DNA of 64,000 nt from Nostoc sp. ATCC 53789. GTDB lineage: Bacteria > Cyanobacteriota > Cyanobacteriia > Cyanobacteriales > Nostocaceae. The translations under genes were made by a program, and so were the position numbers. The notes beneath the pieces were generated by a model that did no database searches, was not told where the DNA came from, and saw nothing but the letters and a program-made list of their open reading frames with translations. The stretch spans positions 4,692,501 through 4,756,500 of the forward strand of contig NZ_CP046703.1 in NCBI RefSeq assembly GCF_009873495.1, written 5' to 3'. Below are positions 62,077 to 64,000 of this stretch, piece after piece. How positions within the stretch are numbered: the stretch's first letter is position 1; every line of letters starts with the position of its first letter.

Positions 62077-62708
62077 TGCCAAGAAAGTTAAATCGTCGTC
62101 CACCTAGCAGGAATATTGCTCAGAAAATACTAATTGCTTGTGAAGGAAGTAAAACAGAACCAATTTATTTCAATAGTATCCGCAATGAATTACGTTCATC
62201 AACTTTAGATATTATTGTATTGCCTCATCAAAACAAAACTGATCCACGTAGCATTATTGAAAGACTCATTGAAGAACGACAGCAGAGAGAAGATAACCAG
62301 CAGTGGAGTAAAGAAGATGAGGCTTGGGCTGTTTTTGATGGAGATGAGCATATTGAAAAGAGTCTGGAAAATTGGCAAAGTGCAATAAATCGGGCTACAA
62401 GCCAAAAGATTAATCTCGCAATTACAAATCCTTGTTTTGAACTCTGGTATTTAATTCACTTTCAAGACCATTTTGCACAAATCAATCGTGATAGGTTAGT
62501 TAATTTACTCGGCAAGCATATACCCAACTATGACAAATCAATGTGCTTGTATCCAAAACCATTGAAATCATTAACTGAACAAGCGATTCAACGTGCTGAG
62601 AAGATGGCAAAGCAGATAGAACGGAATGAATTATCTGAGCATTCAAATCCCTGCTGTAGAGGCTTGCCTAAACTGATTAGTAGTTTATTAAGCTTAGAGA
62701 ATAGTTAG
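62076..62708 (+). CDS. RloB-like TOPRIM-family protein
   Basis: A 210-residue protein starting at GTG 62076, overlapping the ATPase stop. TOPRIM-type motifs are visible: ILIACEGSKTEPIYFNSI (Glu23) and WAVFDGDEHIE (Asp88, Asp90), then the RloB hallmark ITNPCFELWYLIHFQDHF. A basic N-terminus (PRKLNRRPPSRN) and a Lys-rich C-terminal helix may bind nucleic acid. In RloAB and in PARIS-like systems the ATPase restrains a TOPRIM nuclease until a phage trigger appears; whether that holds here is inference. The metal-binding residues look intact. Confidence 0.88.
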   Translation: MPRKLNRRPPSRNIAQKILIACEGSKTEPIYFNSIRNELRSSTLDIIVLPHQNKTDPRSIIERLIEERQQREDNQQWSKEDEAWAVFDGDEHIEKSLENWQSAINRATSQKINLAITNPCFELWYLIHFQDHFAQINRDRLVNLLGKHIPNYDKSMCLYPKPLKSLTEQAIQRAEKMAKQIERNELSEHSNPCCRGLPKLISSLLSLENS

Positions 62709-62976
62709 AAAAATTTATCTGTATTACTTGATTGTACAGAATAAACGCTAGTTAAATTCAGCTAAAAAAACTAAAATTAATAGGCTTATGATAAATATTG
62801 TTTAAGTTGAATCACAATTTAGATAAAATGTTCCCGTTTTTGATCAAAATATTTTTTGTTTTCGATAAAGCTTACTTCACAAACTTGGGAATAATAAACT
62901 GTGCCTGAGAAAAATTTTAAATGAATCTCAGCATATTACGTGTGTTTATATCGGCGCTTCAAGGAGCAAGTTGTTA

Positions 62977-63786
62977 ATGAAAGTAAGTTTATCAGGGATT
63001 AAGCTAGGTTGTGCAATTCTTAGTGGCAGTTATTTAGCAGCAGTGACGATCGCTTTAAGTGGAACAAGTGCTTTTGCTGCTCAATTCATTACAATTGAAA
63101 GCACTGGTACATTATCAGGAACAATCGAACTTCCCAGAAATAATCCGAATTTTAATAACAGTATTACTCGTATTGATACGGATGACACTGGAACTTATTA
63201 CCGGAACTTAGGTACTAACAATAATCCTAATTATGTTCCTGTATACCAGTCAGACTATTTACAGGTAGAAACACGCTCTGATGGAAGTCTGCATTACTTT
63301 GTCGACTTTAAAGGTATTCCCTTTGTCTCGTTCGATGGTGTTCTCACATCGCCGGTTCTCTCTGGTGGTCAGTTGACACCCTATAAATACCAAGGACAAT
63401 TAGCAGGAACCAAATTTCAAGGAGTAGTTCAGGATGAATTTAATTTCATAAAAGCCTTATACGCTGGTACTGTCACCGATCCAGACACCGGAAAGCAGTA
63501 TCAGGGCACTTTTGAAGTAAGTGGATATGGAATGCGATATAGCGATCGCAATGGTAGCTCAACTCCCACAGTCTTTGATTTCCAGTCTGATATCCCAGGT
63601 TCGCCAACTGTAACATCCTTGAACATCACTAATGCTACCCTGGCGAATTTAAGAATCAAAGTACCTATTGATGAAACTTCTATTCCAGAACCTGCTAGCA
63701 TTCTCGGCACTTTTTTGGTAGCTGGTTTTGGTATGGTTTTGAAAAGAAAAAAACACATCTGCCCTAAGAAGATGTTTTTAAGGTGA
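62977..63786 (+). CDS. PEP-CTERM sorted exported protein
   Basis: About 269 residues from ATG 62977; an AAGGAGC ribosome-binding site at 62961-62967 lies 9-10 bases upstream, so the TTG at 62971 is not preferred. A signal peptide ends near AFAAQF. The mature part is beta-rich (TLSGTIELPRNNPNFNNSIT; GVVQDEFNFIKALY) and of unknown function. The C-terminus is a PEP-CTERM sorting signal: IPEPASILG, hydrophobic TFLVAGFGMVL, then KRKK. An extra tail (HICPKKMFLR) follows the basic cluster, which is unusual. It is probably exported and processed by exosortase, likely linked to exopolysaccharide. Confidence 0.88.
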   Translation: MKVSLSGIKLGCAILSGSYLAAVTIALSGTSAFAAQFITIESTGTLSGTIELPRNNPNFNNSITRIDTDDTGTYYRNLGTNNNPNYVPVYQSDYLQVETRSDGSLHYFVDFKGIPFVSFDGVLTSPVLSGGQLTPYKYQGQLAGTKFQGVVQDEFNFIKALYAGTVTDPDTGKQYQGTFEVSGYGMRYSDRNGSSTPTVFDFQSDIPGSPTVTSLNITNATLANLRIKVPIDETSIPEPASILGTFLVAGFGMVLKRKKHICPKKMFLR

Positions 63787-63827
63787 GAAGCTGGTAAGTT
63801 TTATAATCACACAGGATAGTTTTAAAA

Positions 63828-63857
63828 ACGAGCCGAACTAGCAAAAGTCCGGCTCGT
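63828..63857. terminator. Terminator hairpin after the PEP-CTERM gene
   Basis: ACGAGCCG (63828-63835) and CGGCTCGT (63850-63857) form an 8-bp GC-rich stem, extendable past one mismatch by ACT/AGT, followed by GTTTAAT. It lies between the PEP-CTERM gene and a convergent minus-strand gene and can serve both. Confidence 0.7.
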
Positions 63858-63867
63858 GTTTAATCAA

Positions 63868-64000
63868 TCATCTATACGCAGTAGCTTGCGGTAAAACGGT
63901 TGTGAAAAATCGGTCAAGCGATGGCGTTTATAGTTGTCCATAACTTCAATTAAAAAATTAATAAACTCGAAACTAGCCATCATTAGTTCGTAACTCAAGT
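63868..64000 (-). CDS. C-terminal fragment of an unidentified gene at the right edge
   Basis: The minus strand reads LSYELMMASFEFINFLIEVM, then NYKRHRLTDFSQPFYRKLLRIDD to a TGA at 63868-63870. It is 44 residues, helical and charged, and continues beyond the window. No family recognised. It is convergent with the PEP-CTERM gene and shares its terminator. Confidence 0.5.

Noticed and set aside
1-64000. A single defence island
   Set aside because: NACHT, TIR, RloAB-like and toxin-antitoxin genes are spread over 60 kb among housekeeping genes, without integrases or tRNA boundaries; treated as separate loci.
1-64000. tRNA or rRNA genes
   Set aside because: Intergenic gaps were scanned for TPsiC-like GGTTCGA/GTTCAAATCC strings within a cloverleaf; none was convincing.

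Overview
The window looks like chromosome from a heterocyst-forming, Nostoc-type filamentous cyanobacterium. The clues are the very frequent GCGATCGC (HIP1) octamer, a PetM subunit of cytochrome b6f, Ycf39, a DevBCA-type exporter, pyruvate:ferredoxin oxidoreductase (NifJ), and many short heptamer-type and hairpin intergenic repeats typical of Nostoc genomes. Gene density is ordinary, and most genes stand alone or in pairs.

Layout. 0-10 kb: tail of a possible methyltransferase gene, two paralogous secreted CAP proteins, an RNase D-type exonuclease, a cysteine-less rhodanese, a large HTH-NACHT STAND ATPase, an OmpR-type regulator, a chromosomal rolling-circle Rep protein with inverted repeats at its 5' end, and a small 2OG-Fe(II) oxygenase. 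10-20 kb: a RelE/HigB-type toxin-antitoxin pair, pdxA, petM (34 codons), ycf39, an IS200/IS605-like remnant, NAD kinase, an NblR-like regulator, small DUF proteins and a photorespiratory-type aminotransferase. 20-30 kb: a decayed DUF433/DUF5615 pair, leuS, a gamma-glutamylcyclotransferase-like protein, an ECF sigma / anti-sigma pair, an L,D-transpeptidase, a ComFB protein and an M23 peptidase. 30-40 kb: devBCA-type operon, a HupE/UreJ relative without its usual histidines, a secreted two-domain nuclease, an ABC exporter and a possible YdcF-derived membrane protein. 40-52 kb: galE, a Phd/PIN pair with a frameshifted toxin, a DsbD_2/TauE-like membrane protein with a periplasmic partner, a TIR protein, a Doc toxin-antitoxin pair, an M28 peptidase and a DUF1400 alpha/beta hydrolase. 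52-64 kb: nifJ carrying three in-frame repeat-like segments, a hybrid histidine kinase, a membrane GTPase, a RloA/RloB-type ATPase + TOPRIM pair, a PEP-CTERM protein and the tail of an unidentified gene.

Themes. Conflict-related genes are scattered rather than forming one island: NACHT, TIR, RloAB-like and five toxin-antitoxin loci, of which two are visibly broken. Small repeats are abundant: hairpin elements of about 80-140 bp, a G/C-skewed family seen at five loci including inside nifJ, and GTCATTN/TTTGTCC heptamer clusters. The best candidates for under-described biology are the RloAB-like pair, the HTH-NACHT protein, the TIR protein with a distinct C-terminal domain, the Rep gene with its inverted repeats and the nearby 119-bp tandem repeat. 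All calls come from reading the sequence; no database search was possible.
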